Position numbers and translations under genes: made by a program. Shown here piece after piece: positions 17,271 to 25,425 of a stretch of 64,000 nucleotides of DNA. The stretch comes from Streptomyces sp. YPW6. GTDB taxonomy: Bacteria; Actinomycetota; Actinomycetes; Streptomycetales; Streptomycetaceae. Numbering within the stretch: position 1 is the first letter of the stretch; each line of letters begins with the position of its first letter. Below the pieces are notes generated by a model that saw only the letters and a list, made by a program, of their open reading frames with translations, searched no databases and was not told the origin of the DNA. The stretch is from contig NZ_CP076457.1 in NCBI RefSeq assembly GCF_018866325.1, positions 1,771,001 to 1,835,000 of the forward strand. The letters run 5' to 3'.

Positions 17271-17338
17271 CCGTACGCACACGCGCAGCGCCCCGTCCCG
17301 GAAGATCCGGGAGCGGGGCGCCGCGCGTGTGCGTACGG
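17271..17338. terminator. Long bidirectional terminator hairpin
   Basis: The outer stem pairs 17271-17286 with 17323-17338 (16 bp). After one mismatch, GCGCCCCG/CGGGGCGC (8 bp) continues, then a bulge and a 6-bp top stem over an AGA loop. It separates yceI (+) from the convergent siderophore-binding gene (-). Confidence 0.85.
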
Positions 17339-17349
17339 ACGCCGGCCGA

Positions 17350-18372
17350 CTACTTCGCGACGTTCTCCGCGAACAGCGGGACGACCTTCTCCAGCGCGTA
17401 CGAGACGGACAGGATCGAGTCCGTGGCGAACGCCTGCGAGATGCCCTGGTCGTCGAAGACGATGGCGTTGCCCGCCTTCACCGACGGGACGGCCTGATAC
17501 AGCGGGTCGTCGCTGATGTCCGTGGCCGGGATGCCGATCGGGGTCATGACCGTCAGATCGGCGTCGAGCAGGTCCAGGTTCTCCTTGGACACGGACACGG
17601 AGAAGCCCTCGCCGGCCTGGGCCTCCGCCTTCGGGTTGTTCGTGAAGCCGAGACGCTCGACGAAGTCGATGCGCCCGGTGCCACCGACGTAGACACCGAA
17701 GCCCTCGGAGGTGCGCGAGCCGACCGTGATGGTCTTGTCCTTGAACTCCGGGTGGGCCTTCGCGGCGGCCTCGAACTTCTTCTCCGTCTCCGCGATCAGC
17801 TCCTCGCCCTTCTCCGGTACGCCCATGGCGGCCGCGATCATCGTGGTCTGCTGCTCCCACGAGATCTTGTACTGGTCGCCGCCCTTCGGCACGCCCACGG
17901 TCGGGGCGATCTTCTTCAGGGTGTCGTAGCGGGTCCGGTCGCCGCTGGACTTGGTGTCCAGGATCAGGTCGGGCTGGAGGGAGGCGATCTTCTCGAACTC
18001 CGGCTCCAGTGTGCCGATGAGTTCGGGCTTCTTGTCGTACATGCCCTTGGCCCACGGGCCGACGCCCTCGCCGCCGAACGGCAGCCAGTCGCTGGCCCCG
18101 ACCGGCTGGCCGCCGAGCGCCAGCACGGTCTCGGCGTCACCCCAGCCGAGCGCGACGATGCGCTGGGGCCGCTGGTCGACGGTGACCTCACCGAACTTGG
18201 TCGCCACCTGAGCGGGGAACGCCCCTTCGGACGCGCCTCCGGAGGCGGAGGAGGACGCGGAGCTGTCGGAGTCGTCCGACGAGCCGCAGGCCGAGAGGCC
18301 GACGAGAAGGGCGGCGACGGCACCGGCCAGGAGGACGGGGGCGCGGCGGGCGCGGAAAGCGGAAGCGTTCAT
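17350..18372 (-). CDS. Iron-siderophore ABC transporter substrate-binding lipoprotein
   Basis: This 340-aa FecB/FepB-type periplasmic-binding-like protein has a signal peptide ending in lipobox LSACG, so it should be lipid-anchored. The mature part has the helical-backbone siderophore-binding pattern: QRIVALGWGDAETVLALGGQPVG, IASLQPDLIL, and a SRTSEGFGVYVGGTG stretch. It captures ferric siderophore and hands it to the permease pair encoded at 19399-21548. The ATG at 18372 excludes 13 upstream codons and lies 6 bp from an iron box (18378-18396). The ATPase gene lies upstream on the same strand with about 125 bp between them, so this gene likely has its own iron-regulated promoter. Confidence 0.93.
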   Translation of the reverse strand: MNASAFRARRAPVLLAGAVAALLVGLSACGSSDDSDSSASSSASGGASEGAFPAQVATKFGEVTVDQRPQRIVALGWGDAETVLALGGQPVGASDWLPFGGEGVGPWAKGMYDKKPELIGTLEPEFEKIASLQPDLILDTKSSGDRTRYDTLKKIAPTVGVPKGGDQYKISWEQQTTMIAAAMGVPEKGEELIAETEKKFEAAAKAHPEFKDKTITVGSRTSEGFGVYVGGTGRIDFVERLGFTNNPKAEAQAGEGFSVSVSKENLDLLDADLTVMTPIGIPATDISDDPLYQAVPSVKAGNAIVFDDQGISQAFATDSILSVSYALEKVVPLFAENVAK

Positions 18373-18377
18373 GTCTA

Positions 18378-18396
18378 TTAGGTTAGCCTCACCTAA
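18378..18396. promoter_or_regulatory. Iron box (DmdR1/IdeR-type operator)
   Basis: TTAGGTTAGCCTCACCTAA is a 19-bp near-palindrome that closely matches the DmdR/IdeR iron-box consensus as I recall it. It overlaps the expected promoter/leader of the siderophore-binding lipoprotein gene, so repression under iron-replete conditions is predicted. Confidence 0.9.
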
Positions 18397-18497
18397 CGAC
18401 AACGCTGCCATCGGGGCGACCCCGGCGGCCGGGACAGCAGGACGCCCGGGTGTCCGCTCCCGTGCGCCCAGGGCCTGCTTCCCCGTACGTACGAGGC

Positions 18498-19397
18498 TCA
18501 GTCAGCCGGATCCTTCACGTGATGGCGGCCCAGCGGCACGACCATCGGGGTGGCCGACGCCGGGTCCTCGATCACCGAGCAGCGCATCCCGAAGACCTCG
18601 CCGACCAGCTCCGCCGTCACGATGTCGACCGGCCGGCCCTCGGCGACGATCCGCCCCGCCCTCATCGCGATCATGTGGTCGGCGTACCGGCAGGCCAGGT
18701 TCAGGTCGTGCAGCACCGCCACCATGGTGACGCCGCGCTCACGGTTGAGGTCGGTGAGCAGGTCGAGGACGTCGAGCTGGTGGCTGGCGTCGAGGAAGGT
18801 CGTCGGTTCGTCGAGCAGCAGGATGTCGGTGCGCTGGGCGAGCGCCATCGCGATCCACACCCGCTGGCGCTGGCCGCCGGACAGCTCGTCCACCGACCGG
18901 TCGGCGAGTTCGAGGACGTCGGTCGACAGCAGCGCCTGCGCGACCGCCCGGTCGTCCTCCGCGCTCCAGCGGCGGAACCAGCCCTGGTGCGGGTAGCGGC
19001 CGCGCCCGACCAGGTCGGAGACGGTGATGCCCTCCGGGGCGGTGGGGCCCTGCGGCAGGATGCCGAGCACGGAGGCGACCTCCTTGGTCGGCATCTCCTG
19101 GATGGACCGGCCGTCCAGGAGCACCGCCCCGGCGGAGGGGACCAGCAGCCGGGCCATCGCCCGCAGCAGGGTCGACTTCCCGCAGGCGTTGGGGCCGACG
19201 ATGACCGTGATCTTCCCGGGCGGCACGGCCACGCTCAGACCGGGGACGATCTCGCGTTCGCCGTAGCCGAGCCGGACGTCCCGGGCTTCCAGAGTGTGTT
19301 CGGCCACGACAGGGCGCCCTTCTTCGTCGTCTTCTCGATACGTCGCCACGTCCCGCGGCTTCTCGTCCCGAGGCTTCTCGTCTTGGAACTTCTCCAC
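18498..19397 (-). CDS. Iron-siderophore ABC transporter ATP-binding protein
   Basis: This 299-aa FepC/FecE-type ATPase has Walker A GPNACGKST, signature [12 protein letters not shown], Walker B ILLLDEPTTFLD and a His switch (VAVLHD). It energises the FecCD permeases encoded just upstream. The annotated GTG at 19397 lies 1 bp after the preceding permease stop. The first 20 or so residues contain a DEKPRDEKPRD repeat and are not part of the fold, so a later start near VAEHTLEARDV is possible. Confidence 0.94.
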   Translation of the reverse strand: MEKFQDEKPRDEKPRDVATYREDDEEGRPVVAEHTLEARDVRLGYGEREIVPGLSVAVPPGKITVIVGPNACGKSTLLRAMARLLVPSAGAVLLDGRSIQEMPTKEVASVLGILPQGPTAPEGITVSDLVGRGRYPHQGWFRRWSAEDDRAVAQALLSTDVLELADRSVDELSGGQRQRVWIAMALAQRTDILLLDEPTTFLDASHQLDVLDLLTDLNRERGVTMVAVLHDLNLACRYADHMIAMRAGRIVAEGRPVDIVTAELVGEVFGMRCSVIEDPASATPMVVPLGRHHVKDPAD

Positions 19398-19398
19398 G

Positions 19399-20484
19399 TC
19401 AGCCCCCGCTGCCGACGCGGTTGGCGCGGGCCAGGAGCAGGAGCAGGTACGGGGCCCCGATGATGCTGGTGACCACGCCCACGGGCAGCTGCACCGGGAA
19501 CAGGTGCTGCGCCGCGAAGTCCGCGACCAGGACGATCAGCGCCCCGGCCAGGGCGGCCTGCGGCAGCGCCGCACCCCGGCCCGGGACCAGCCGACGGGCG
19601 ATCGGTGCGGCGACGAACGCCACGAACCCGACGGGCCCGGCGGCGGCCGTGGCGACCCCGGCGAGCGCGGTCGCGCAGGCCAGCAGCGCGAGCCGGCCGC
19701 TCTCGACCTTCGCGCCGAGCCCGGCGGCGGCGTCGTCCCCGAGCTGGAGGGGGCGCAGCGCGTGGGCGGCGAGAACGGTCAGCGGTACGAGCGGGCCGAG
19801 GGCGACGAGGAGCGGCCACACCTGGTTCCAGGAGCGGCCGTTGAGGCTGCCCGCGAGCCAGCGGAAGGCTTCCTGCGCGTCGGTGACCTCGGAGCGGGCC
19901 ATCGCGTACCAGACGATGCTGGAGAGCCCCATGCCGACGCCGATACCGACGAGGACGAGGCGCTGTCCGGCGATGCCCTGACGCCAGGCGAGCAGATAGA
20001 TGGCGGCTCCGGCGACCAGGGATCCGGTGAGGGCGCTCGCGGAGAGGGCGAGTCCGCTGACCTGGAAGAGCAGGGCGGCGGTGACGGCGACCGCGCCGGC
20101 GCCGGCGCTGATGCCGATGAGGTCGGGGCTGGCGAGGGGGTTGCGCAGCACGGTCTGGAAGACGCCTCCGGAGAGTCCGAACGCGACGCCGACGAGGATC
20201 GCGAGGAGGGCGCGGGGCAGCCGCAGTTCCAGCACGACGAACCGCGATCCGCCGTCTCCGCCGCCGAACAGGGTGGCGACGACCTTCCCGATGGGTATCG
20301 CCATGTCGCCGAAGCCGAGCGAGAGCCCGAACGCGACGAGGGTGGCGGCCAGCAGTCCGGCCCCGACGAGGACGGAGCGGCGCAGGCCCCGGCCGCGTAC
20401 GGCGGAGATCCGGCGAACGGCGTCGGCGAGGCGCGCGTCGTCCCCGCCCGGGGCGTTCTCGGCGACGGCGGGTGCCCGGCTCAC
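19399..20484 (-). CDS. FecCD family iron-siderophore permease
   Basis: This 361-aa permease has about 9-10 membrane helices and the FecCD signature blocks LRLPRALLAILVGVAFGLSG, FQTVLRNPLASPDLIGISAGAGA and AGPVGFVAFVAAPIARRLVPG. The GTG start at 20484 overlaps the stop of the upstream permease by 4 bases, so the two should form a heterodimer from one transcript. The frame remains open much further upstream, but that part is out-of-frame sequence of the other permease. Confidence 0.94.
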   Translation of the reverse strand: MSRAPAVAENAPGGDDARLADAVRRISAVRGRGLRRSVLVGAGLLAATLVAFGLSLGFGDMAIPIGKVVATLFGGGDGGSRFVVLELRLPRALLAILVGVAFGLSGGVFQTVLRNPLASPDLIGISAGAGAVAVTAALLFQVSGLALSASALTGSLVAGAAIYLLAWRQGIAGQRLVLVGIGVGMGLSSIVWYAMARSEVTDAQEAFRWLAGSLNGRSWNQVWPLLVALGPLVPLTVLAAHALRPLQLGDDAAAGLGAKVESGRLALLACATALAGVATAAAGPVGFVAFVAAPIARRLVPGRGAALPQAALAGALIVLVADFAAQHLFPVQLPVGVVTSIIGAPYLLLLLARANRVGSGG

Positions 20485-21548
20485 AGTTCCACCAGCTTCC
20501 TGCGCCGGACCAGCCAGATGAAGGGGATGCAGCCGATCGCGGCTGTGATGACGCCGACCTGCACCTCGCCGGGGCGGGCGATCACCCGGCCGACGATGTC
20601 GGCGACGAGGAGCATGACCGGGGCGAGCACCATGCTGTACGGGAGCACCCAGCGGTAGTCGGGTCCGGTGATGAGGCGGGCGGCGTGCGGTACGGCGAGC
20701 CCGACGAAGCCGATGGGCCCGGCGACGACGGTGGCCGCGCCGCAGAGGATCACCACGGCGAGGGCGGACACCATGCGGATCGCCCCGACGCGCTGGCCGA
20801 GGCCGCGGGCGAGGTCGTCGCCGAGGGAGAGGGCGTTGAGCTGCGGGCCGAGGGCCAGGGCGAGGACGGTGCCGAGGAGGATGAACGGCGAGACCTGCCA
20901 CAGCACCTCGGAGCTGCGGGCGGTCAGCGCACCGAGCTGCCAGAACCGGAACTGGTCGTAGCTGCCGCGGTCCTGGAGCAGGATCGCGCTGGTGACCGAG
21001 GTGAGGACGGCAGCGGTCGCGGCCCCGGCGAGCGCCAGCTTCACCGGCGTCGCGCCTTCCCGCCCGAGCGAGCCGACCCCGTACACGAGGAGGGCGGCGA
21101 GCAGCGCCCCGAGGAAGCCGAACCAGATGAACTGAGGGGCGGCGGTGAACCCGAGCAGGGTGATCGAGCAGACGACAGCCACGGACGCGCCGGCGTTGAT
21201 GCCGAGGAGCTGGGGGTCGGCGAGGGGGTTGCGGGCGACGCCCTGCATCACCGCGCCCGCCAGGCCGAGTGCCGAACCGGCCAGCAGCCCGGCGACGGTG
21301 CGCGGGATGCGGACCTCCTGGACGATGAGCTGGCCCTTGACGGCCGTGTCCGGGTCGAGGACGCCGTCGACGACATCGCGGAAGGGCACATCGCCCGAGC
21401 CGATGGCGAGGCTGGCGACGGCGGTGAGGAACAGCACGGCGAGGGCGGCGAGCAGCCCGAGGGCGAGCACGGGCCGGCTGCGCTTGCGCCGCGCTTCCTT
21501 GCCGCCGCCGGGCCGTTTCTCCGTCTCCTGGAGGACCGAGCCGCTCAC
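20481..21548 (-). CDS. FecCD family iron-siderophore permease
   Basis: This 355-aa polytopic permease is the first of the pair. Its markers are RIPRTVAGLLAGSALGLAG, MQGVARNPLADPQLLGINAGAS, GPIGFVGLAVPHAARL and a C-terminal ITAAIGCIPFIWLVRRRKL helix. The basic N-terminus (about 30 residues) is cytoplasmic. The start is the GTG at 21548. It begins the permease-permease-ATPase transcript, with the putative iron box at 21764-21781 some 215 bp upstream. Confidence 0.94.
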   Translation of the reverse strand: MSGSVLQETEKRPGGGKEARRKRSRPVLALGLLAALAVLFLTAVASLAIGSGDVPFRDVVDGVLDPDTAVKGQLIVQEVRIPRTVAGLLAGSALGLAGAVMQGVARNPLADPQLLGINAGASVAVVCSITLLGFTAAPQFIWFGFLGALLAALLVYGVGSLGREGATPVKLALAGAATAAVLTSVTSAILLQDRGSYDQFRFWQLGALTARSSEVLWQVSPFILLGTVLALALGPQLNALSLGDDLARGLGQRVGAIRMVSALAVVILCGAATVVAGPIGFVGLAVPHAARLITGPDYRWVLPYSMVLAPVMLLVADIVGRVIARPGEVQVGVITAAIGCIPFIWLVRRRKLVEL

Positions 21549-21630
21549 GACCCGGACGCCGGGGCAGCCGGAATGCGGTGGTGCACTGTTCCTCGTTCCT
21601 CACGCTGGTACGTCGGCGCCGGGGACACCC

Positions 21631-21664
21631 CTGGGTACGGGAGCCCCCTGGGTAAGGGAGCCCC
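21631..21664. repeat. 17-bp tandem duplication upstream of the permease operon
   Basis: CTGGGTACGGGAGCCCC (21631-21647) is followed directly by a second copy with one mismatch (21648-21664). It lies in the 286-bp divergent gap 21549-21834. Its function is unknown; it may be part of a leader. Confidence 0.5.
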
Positions 21665-21763
21665 TCGTCACCGGCCCGCCCGAGCACTGAGGGGGGCCGG
21701 TCCACCCGCCCGGACAGGGAACATGGCCGGCCCATCCCCGGACGGGACACCCGAGGGGGCCCA

Positions 21764-21781
21764 AAGTAAGGTCACCCTAAC
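21764..21781. promoter_or_regulatory. Possible degenerate iron box between permease operon and PPOX gene
   Basis: AAGTAAGGTCACCCTAAC contains the near-palindrome TAAGGTCACCCTAA, similar to but shorter than the iron box at 18378. It lies between divergent permease and FMN-binding-protein genes and ends 53 bp before the latter's start, a location fit to control both. Confidence 0.45.
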
Positions 21782-21834
21782 AGCGCCTGCCGGCACGGCG
21801 CGCTGCCGCATCCCACGAGCCCCGGAGCACCGCC

Positions 21835-22410
21835 TTGCCGTACGCCGCCGCCCCCGTCACCCCCGCCACCGATCTGCCGGCCGGGGCCGTGCCCCTGGGC
21901 TCGGCGGACGAACTGCGCGAGCTTCTGGGCACCCCGCACCCGATCGTCATCGACAAGGTCCACGACCGGCTCACCGACGACGACCTGGACCTGCTGGCCC
22001 GCTCACCGTTCTGCACCCTGGCCACATCGGACGCGGACGGCAACTGCGACGCGACCCCGCGCGGCGACACCCCCGGCTTCACCCATGTCCTGGACCGGGG
22101 CACGATCGCGCTGCCCGACCGCCCGGGCAACCGCCGCGCGGACAGCTTCCACAACATCCTGTCGAACCCGCGCGTGGGCCTGCTCTACCTGATACCGGGC
22201 GCGATGGACGTCCTGCGCGTCAACGGCCGCGCCCGCATCCTCACGGACGCCCCGTTCTTCGACGCTCTGACCCTGAAGGGCCAGCGCCCGAAGCTCGCCC
22301 TGGTCGTCGAGATCGACGAGATCTTCCGCCACTGCCCGGCGTCGCTGAAGCGGTCGGGGGTGTGGGCGCCTCAGACGTGGGAGGGTGCGGGGGCGGAAGC
22401 CACGGGGTGA
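21835..22410 (+). CDS. Pyridoxamine 5'-phosphate oxidase family FMN-binding protein
   Basis: This 191-aa split-barrel flavoprotein of the PPOX class resembles the MSMEG_1061-type subgroup. Visible features are the N-terminal helix ELRELLGTPHPIVIDKVHDRL, then FCTLATSDADGNCDATPRGD, DRPGNRRADSFHNILSNPRVGLLYLIPG, and the C-terminal RHCPASLKRSGVWAPQTW block. These proteins bind FMN/F420-type cofactors; the substrate here is unknown. The TTG at 21835 is the likely start. A location 53 bp from a possible iron box and divergent from siderophore permeases suggests iron-dependent expression, perhaps siderophore or haem processing (inference). Confidence 0.8.
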   Translation: MPYAAAPVTPATDLPAGAVPLGSADELRELLGTPHPIVIDKVHDRLTDDDLDLLARSPFCTLATSDADGNCDATPRGDTPGFTHVLDRGTIALPDRPGNRRADSFHNILSNPRVGLLYLIPGAMDVLRVNGRARILTDAPFFDALTLKGQRPKLALVVEIDEIFRHCPASLKRSGVWAPQTWEGAGAEATG

Positions 22411-22428
22411 CCGGTCGGCGGTCCGCTG

Positions 22429-22875
22429 TCACTGGCGTGTGAAGCGCTCCCTGGTGGCACAGACGTTGTCGAGATCGGCGACACAGAGGGAGCGCCCCTC
22501 GTCGATGACGCTGAGGTCGACTTGGCACTCGCCCTCGGTGCCTCCTGGAAGCCTCACCGAAATAAGGCTCCCTTCGGAGGCTTCCGGTGAGGTTTCCATG
22601 GATTCACCCCGGTCGTCCAAGACGACGTAGAACGACCAACGCCCCGCACCTCCGCCGCCGCAACTCTCGTCGTCGGAGTCGGAGAAGCCGCTGGTCCTGA
22701 CTTCACGGTCGGCGAGAAAACGGATCGAATCACCTTCCGAGGTTTTCCACGAACCCACCAGCTCACTTCGGTCGATCGGATGCAGGGTCTCCGATCCGCA
22801 GCCGGCACAGAAAAGCAGCACCGACGACATGAGCGACATCGAGGATATAGCGAATCTTTTGCGCACGGATTCCAC
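22429..22875 (-). CDS. Small secreted lipoprotein, function unknown
   Basis: A 148-aa protein with a basic N-terminus, a hydrophobic stretch and lipobox FCAGCG gives a predicted surface lipoprotein. The mature part reads SELVGSWKTSEGDSIRFLADREVRT, then conserved-looking Cys residues (ESCGGGG, ECQVDL, SLCVADLDNVC), suggestive of a small disulphide-stabilised lipocalin-like domain. The GTG at 22875 has GGGAGGG upstream, slightly far. It lies 137 bp downstream of another small membrane gene and downstream of an RHS remnant, so it could be an immunity protein. Its base composition is lower in GC than its neighbours. Confidence 0.6.
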   Translation of the reverse strand: MESVRKRFAISSMSLMSSVLLFCAGCGSETLHPIDRSELVGSWKTSEGDSIRFLADREVRTSGFSDSDDESCGGGGAGRWSFYVVLDDRGESMETSPEASEGSLISVRLPGGTEGECQVDLSVIDEGRSLCVADLDNVCATRERFTRQ

Positions 22876-22936
22876 CTTTATCTTGCCCTCCCGGCAGCGC
22901 GCGGCCTCACACGGCAGCGAGACCACTCACGATCCC

Positions 22937-22995
22937 CTTCCGGCAGCGCCCAGCGCCCCTGAAGCGGTCGGGAGTGCGGGCGCCTCAGACCTGGG
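22937..22995 (+). pseudogene. Duplicated 3'-end fragment of the PPOX gene
   Basis: Bases 22937-22995 match 22323-22381, the end of the PPOX-family gene, at about 50 of 59 positions. The last 37 bases have only three mismatches. In the same frame it would read FRQRPAPLKRSGVRAPQTWAG, preserving the family's C-terminal block. The fragment lies on the far side of the lipoprotein gene, as expected if DNA carrying that gene was inserted at or recombined with this 3' end. Confidence 0.7.
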
Positions 22996-23012
22996 CCGGG
23001 CAGAAGACCGCA

Positions 23013-23759
23013 TCAGCGGAGAGTGAGGACAACTACGGCGGCCAGGCCGATGATAACGAGCCAGATGACGGAACGGAGCGGTACGCCCCACCCGGCGATA
23101 CGCGTCGGACGGGCTCCGTTCCCCTCGGGGGCCCGATGCAGGGAGAACGGCTCTGACCAGAGATAGGCCAAGAATCCCGAGCCGAGCAGAAGCGACGCCG
23201 ACAGCCAGTGCCCCGGGCTGGGCGCACGCGTTCTCTCGCGTCCGACCATGGCGACCACACAGACCGCGAGAACCGCCAGGGTCGCCCACTTGAGCCATGC
23301 CACCGCGATGAACCGCCAGTACAGAACCGGCACGACAAGCGAGACTCCGCCCAGCCTCGCCAGCGGGTCCCGCATATCGAAATTCACCTCCCCGGCGTAG
23401 GCGCCGAGGCGCTGCCGGAGCACTTCCACGTACGCGTCGGAGCTGCTCCGCGCCTCGGGAAGAGAGGAAAAGCGGTGAAGGTACGCCTTCTCCCCCAAGT
23501 AGCCGGTCGTCCACCGAACCTGAACCTCGCTCGGGGACAGGTAGATGACATGAACCGACGAGACGCGTTTCTCCCGGACGTCATGCTGGAGCTCTGCTGG
23601 ACCGGAATCTGCGGGAAAGACGTTGGACGCCCCGCTCAGCACCCCCGCCAGCACGAGCAGCATCGCGGACAGGCGCAGGACACGGCTCCACACCGAGCCC
23701 AGCACGGGCAGGCGAACGGACCGTGGGCCGTGGAGCCCCTGCCCTGCACTCCCTGCCAC
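23013..23759 (-). CDS. Hypothetical membrane protein downstream of RHS remnant
   Basis: This 248-aa protein has about four to five hydrophobic helices: one near residues 27-46, two around 145-180, and later ones near 188-205 and 228-247. An extracytoplasmic stretch follows the first (VREKRVSSVHVIYLSPSEVQVRWTTGYLGEKAYLHRF). No catalytic motif is seen. The GTG at 23759 overlaps the open end of the RHS remnant frame; a start further in, near MLLVLAGVLSG, is possible. Position immediately after a toxin-type RHS tail is that of an immunity gene, but this is inference. Confidence 0.55.
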   Translation of the reverse strand: MAGSAGQGLHGPRSVRLPVLGSVWSRVLRLSAMLLVLAGVLSGASNVFPADSGPAELQHDVREKRVSSVHVIYLSPSEVQVRWTTGYLGEKAYLHRFSSLPEARSSSDAYVEVLRQRLGAYAGEVNFDMRDPLARLGGVSLVVPVLYWRFIAVAWLKWATLAVLAVCVVAMVGRERTRAPSPGHWLSASLLLGSGFLAYLWSEPFSLHRAPEGNGARPTRIAGWGVPLRSVIWLVIIGLAAVVVLTLR

Positions 23760-24574
23760 TGACCCACCGTCACAGTCCAGTAGTAACTCTGATGCAGCGT
23801 GCCCATGCCCTTGCCTTGCCCGATGTCCGGAAACACATGGGTCAGGAACTCGACGCCGGTCTCACGATAGGCAGCGAAGGCAACCGTGAAAGTTTTTTCC
23901 TTTTTGTTATTGCTGGAAGATATTTTGCGCCGAATCCCCTGAAGCAGTTCAAGGCTGTGCTTGTTCCCCGCCAACTGCTGAGTGAGCAGGCTCCCCGCAC
24001 CGAAAGTCCGGTTTCCGCCCTTCCCGTTGAGCCATTCGTTGAGCAGGTCATTCCAGGTAGCGGTGAACTGCTGTTGATCGGGAACGACGAGTCGGGCTCG
24101 CCGCTGTTGTCCCCCGGTCGGCACCTGCCGTTCCCCGGGTCCAGGCAGGTGCCGGTCGGGTCGGAGTTCCTGGCCGGCGTAGCTGTAGCCGTTGAGCGTC
24201 TGGTGCTTGTCGATTTCGAGCAGCGGGTCGACGCTGATGAACTGACCAGTTCCTGGATCGTACTCGCGGGCGCCGATGTGGGTCAGGCCCGTTGCCGAGT
24301 CCGCCGGCTTACCCAGGAACACCTTGTCGTCCGGCCAGGAAGCCGGCTTGGTGCCGCGCGGAGCACCGAACGGTGTGCTGTAGCGCTTGGTGACGGCCTG
24401 GGTGGTGGCGTCGGTGGCGATGCTGCTGGTGCCGTGGTGGTCGGCGGCCAGGAAGCTGAGCTTGGTGCCGGCCGTGCCCGAGGTGGCCGTGCGGACGGCG
24501 AGCGTCTGACCGGCGGCGCTGTAGTAGCGGGTGCCGGTGACCTTCTTCGTTGTGCCCTTGACGGTGAGACGCAC
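23636..24574 (-). pseudogene. RHS/YD-repeat polymorphic toxin remnant (5'-truncated, frameshifted)
   Basis: The frame carries the classic end of an RHS core: TRYYSAAGQTLAVRT, LSFLAADHHGTSSIA, KRYSTPFGAPRG, LTHIGAREYDPGTGQFISVDPLL and LNGYSYAGQ. The sequence continues sensibly in another frame just after YAGQ (near 24170: NSDPTGTCLDPGNGRC...) and then returns to the first frame near 24090 for a candidate C-terminal domain (WNDLLNEWLNGKGG, then FGAGSLLTQQLAG). Two indels are implied, and the large N-terminal RHS part is missing, so this is a gene fragment. The stretch 23880-23950 is unusually AT-rich. The frame is open to 23636, overlapping the next gene's start. Confidence 0.8.
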
Positions 24575-24668
24575 TTCGGCCGCTCCCCCGCCGACCGCGC
24601 CGCTCCGCAGCAGGTTTCCGGAGGGACGTTCACGCTCCGGCGGGAACGCCCCTCCGCCCGCTCGGACG

Positions 24669-25277
24669 TCAGGCGGCCTGCGGCGCGCGCCGCATCACCC
24701 ACAGCGTCGGGCCGCCGCCCGGCAGCGCCGCCTCGCCCAGCACCGTGAAGCCGAAGTGCTCGTAGAACGGCAGGTTGTCCGGCTTGGAGGACTCCAGGTA
24801 GACCGGCAGGCCCGCCGCGTCCGCCTTGGCCAGTCCGGAACGCAGCAGCGCCGCTCCATGGCCCTGGCCCCGGGCGGCCGGGTCCGCGCCGACGACCGCG
24901 AGATACCAGTGCGGCTCCTTGGGGCCCTGCTCGGCGGCCGCCGCGACCGCGTCCCGGAAGAGCGGCGCCCGGTCACCGAGGATGTCCTCCAGCTCCGCGA
25001 CCGTCTCGGCGTCGGGCACGGTCTTCTCCTGCCCCTCCGGCGTGACCCAGAACGCGGCCGCCGACGCGGTGCGCTCGCACACTCCGTGGCGGCCGTACTG
25101 GCGGGTGAAGATCGTCGTGAAGTAGCGGACCAGGTCCGGCTCGCGCGCGGCCCCGCCGGGGAGGAACCACTCCATCATCGGGTCGTCGGCGAAGGCGCGG
25201 GCCAGGGTGAGGCTGATCTCCGGGGCGTCGTCGAGCGTGGCCGGCCGCGGAGTGTTCGTTATCGACATACGGGTCAT
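24669..25277 (-). CDS. GNAT family N-acetyltransferase
   Basis: This GNAT protein of about 202 aa has the motif-A acetyl-CoA loop VVGADPAARGQGHGAALL, preceded by the beta-strand HWYLAVV, and a motif-B region FYEHFGFTVLGEAALPGGGPTLWVMRR. The substrate is unknown. Start ATG 25277 or 25268; the frame stays open upstream through repeat-rich DNA and lacks any clear ribosome site. Its 3' end abuts the RHS remnant. Confidence 0.82.
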   Translation of the reverse strand: MTRMSITNTPRPATLDDAPEISLTLARAFADDPMMEWFLPGGAAREPDLVRYFTTIFTRQYGRHGVCERTASAAAFWVTPEGQEKTVPDAETVAELEDILGDRAPLFRDAVAAAAEQGPKEPHWYLAVVGADPAARGQGHGAALLRSGLAKADAAGLPVYLESSKPDNLPFYEHFGFTVLGEAALPGGGPTLWVMRRAPQAA

Positions 25278-25329
25278 TCTGCACGTTGATGATCTTGAGC
25301 GGGGAGGCGGCCTCAGCCTGAACGCCGAT

Positions 25330-25370
25330 GCCTGGATACCAGTGTCCGGATATCGGTGTCCGGAAATCGG
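25330..25370. repeat. Short direct repeats upstream of the GNAT and Nudix genes
   Basis: TGTCCGGATATCGG (25343-25356) is immediately repeated with one change (25357-25370), preceded by a related GCCTGGATACCAG (25330-25342). They lie between the divergent acetyltransferase and Nudix genes and could be a multimeric operator. Confidence 0.4.
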
Positions 25371-25425
25371 TGCACCGTCCCTCTCCGGCTCCGGCCCGCG
25401 CATGCCGCGGGGATAGCCTCGCGCG

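Noticed and set aside
22241..22528. Minus-strand frame overlapping the PPOX gene end
   Set aside because: Arg/Pro-rich shadow with no homology or start signal.
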